A DNA stretch of 5,958 nucleotides from Paramuribaculum sp. (GTDB lineage: Bacteria > Bacteroidota > Bacteroidia > Bacteroidales > Muribaculaceae): the NCBI GenBank assembly GCA_029051965.1, contig JAIDJZ010000407.1:1-5958 (forward strand). The letters run 5' to 3'. Below are positions 5,667 through 5,958 of this stretch, in pieces. A model generated the notes under the pieces. The model worked only from the letters and a program-made list of their open reading frames with translations. It made no database searches and had not been told where the DNA came from. Numbering within the stretch: the first letter of the stretch is position 1; every line of letters begins with the position of its first letter. Position numbers and translations under genes: made by a program.

Positions 5667-5958
5667 TCCCCCACTAAGAAATCAGCCATTCATTAAGTCC
5701 GCAATTAGATTGGTGTGGGTTAATTATTAAAATAACTTATTGAGATAGGTATTGCCTAATATCGAAATGTGCTTGTGTTTAGGGAATGTATTAGCACAAT
5801 CAAAGGCTATTAATTAAGTTTAATTCGTAGTCGTTAGCTATTCTTAGCTCTATTCTATTGCTTGTGGTTCTTCTATCGGCGGTCATCGGTATAGAGGTGA
5901 ATATATAAATTTTTAGGTTGGTCAAAAGAAAACTTATAGACATATTTCTCTTTTGTAC
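5667..5958. other. AT-rich region after tsaB without a confident gene
   Basis: From 5701 to 5958 I count 82 G or C in 258 bases (about 32%), far below the neighbouring coding DNA. It holds several short AT-rich palindromes, for example TTAATTATTAA at 5720-5730, an inverted repeat TGTGCT (5768-5773) / AGCACA (5793-5798) with a 19-base loop, and a repeated TTAGCT near 5834-5850. I see no tRNA, no TAnnTTTG element on either strand and no clear terminator. A weak open frame on the minus strand is listed separately. Confidence 0.6.
5800..5958 (-). CDS. Weak minus-strand open frame, cut by right edge
   Basis: On the minus strand a frame is open from the right edge to a TGA at 5802-5800, giving 52 codons in the window. 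It could be the C-terminal end of a gene that starts outside, or a chance open frame. The last part reads MTADRRTTSNRIEL then RIANDYELNLINSL, a plausible soluble composition; the part before it (SISFLLTNLKIYIF) is hydrophobic and typical of non-coding AT-rich DNA. I do not recognise it. The first in-frame ATG is at 5943 and another at 5886. If it is real, the gene would be convergent with tsaB. Confidence 0.15.
   Translation of the reverse strand, partial: VQKRNMSISFLLTNLKIYIFTSIPMTADRRTTSNRIELRIANDYELNLINSL

Noticed and set aside
5670..5719. CCCAC / GTGGG pairing after tsaB as a terminator
   Set aside because: The stem is only 5 bp with a loop of about 40 bases and no U run follows, so it does not meet the form of an intrinsic terminator.
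5768..5798. TGTGCT / AGCACA inverted repeat as a hairpin or operator
   Set aside because: A 6-bp arm with a 19-base loop is common by chance in a few hundred bases, and there is no nearby promoter to give it meaning.

Overview
The window is a stretch of bacterial chromosome, probably from the Bacteroidota (order Bacteroidales; a Muribaculaceae-like member is possible but unproven). Three things point there. Both promoters I can see match the Bacteroidota -7 element TAnnTTTG. No start codon has a convincing Shine-Dalgarno sequence. The gene content (TsaB divergent from YicC-Gmk-NadD, followed by a DUF5063-like protein) fits that group. Coding DNA is moderately GC-rich, while the main intergenic regions are AT-rich.

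Layout. Positions 1 to 4892 hold six genes, all on the minus strand. In transcription order (right to left) they are yicC (endoribonuclease family), gmk (guanylate kinase), nadD (nicotinate-nucleotide adenylyltransferase), a DUF5063-like protein, an M18 zinc aminopeptidase (apeB type) and an NhaC-family Na+/H+ antiporter. The antiporter runs off the left edge and is incomplete. The gaps are 17, -4, 47, 57 and 21 bases, and I see no internal promoter or terminator, so one transcript could cover all six. Positions 4893 to 4970 are a compact divergent promoter region. Positions 4971 to 5666 hold tsaB on the plus strand. From 5667 to 5958 the DNA is AT-rich (about 32% G+C from 5701 on, counted by hand) with no confident gene. 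It contains only a weak minus-strand open frame that is cut by the right edge.

Function. The genes are mostly housekeeping: RNA turnover (YicC), GMP phosphorylation (Gmk), NAD synthesis (NadD), peptide hydrolysis (M18), sodium/proton exchange (NhaC family) and formation of t6A in tRNA (TsaB). I see no defence system, mobile element, CRISPR array or RNA gene. The most interesting signal is in the yicC/tsaB promoter region. The two -7 elements face away from each other, so each one's expected -33 site falls on the other's -7 element. Each is followed by the same A3T7 tract near the predicted transcription start, and the two tracts form a perfect 10-bp inverted repeat. This raises the possibility of mutually exclusive transcription and of UTP-sensitive slippage at an operon that includes a nucleotide kinase. 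A second point is that nadD appears to start at TTG inside a 4-base TTGA overlap with the gmk stop codon.
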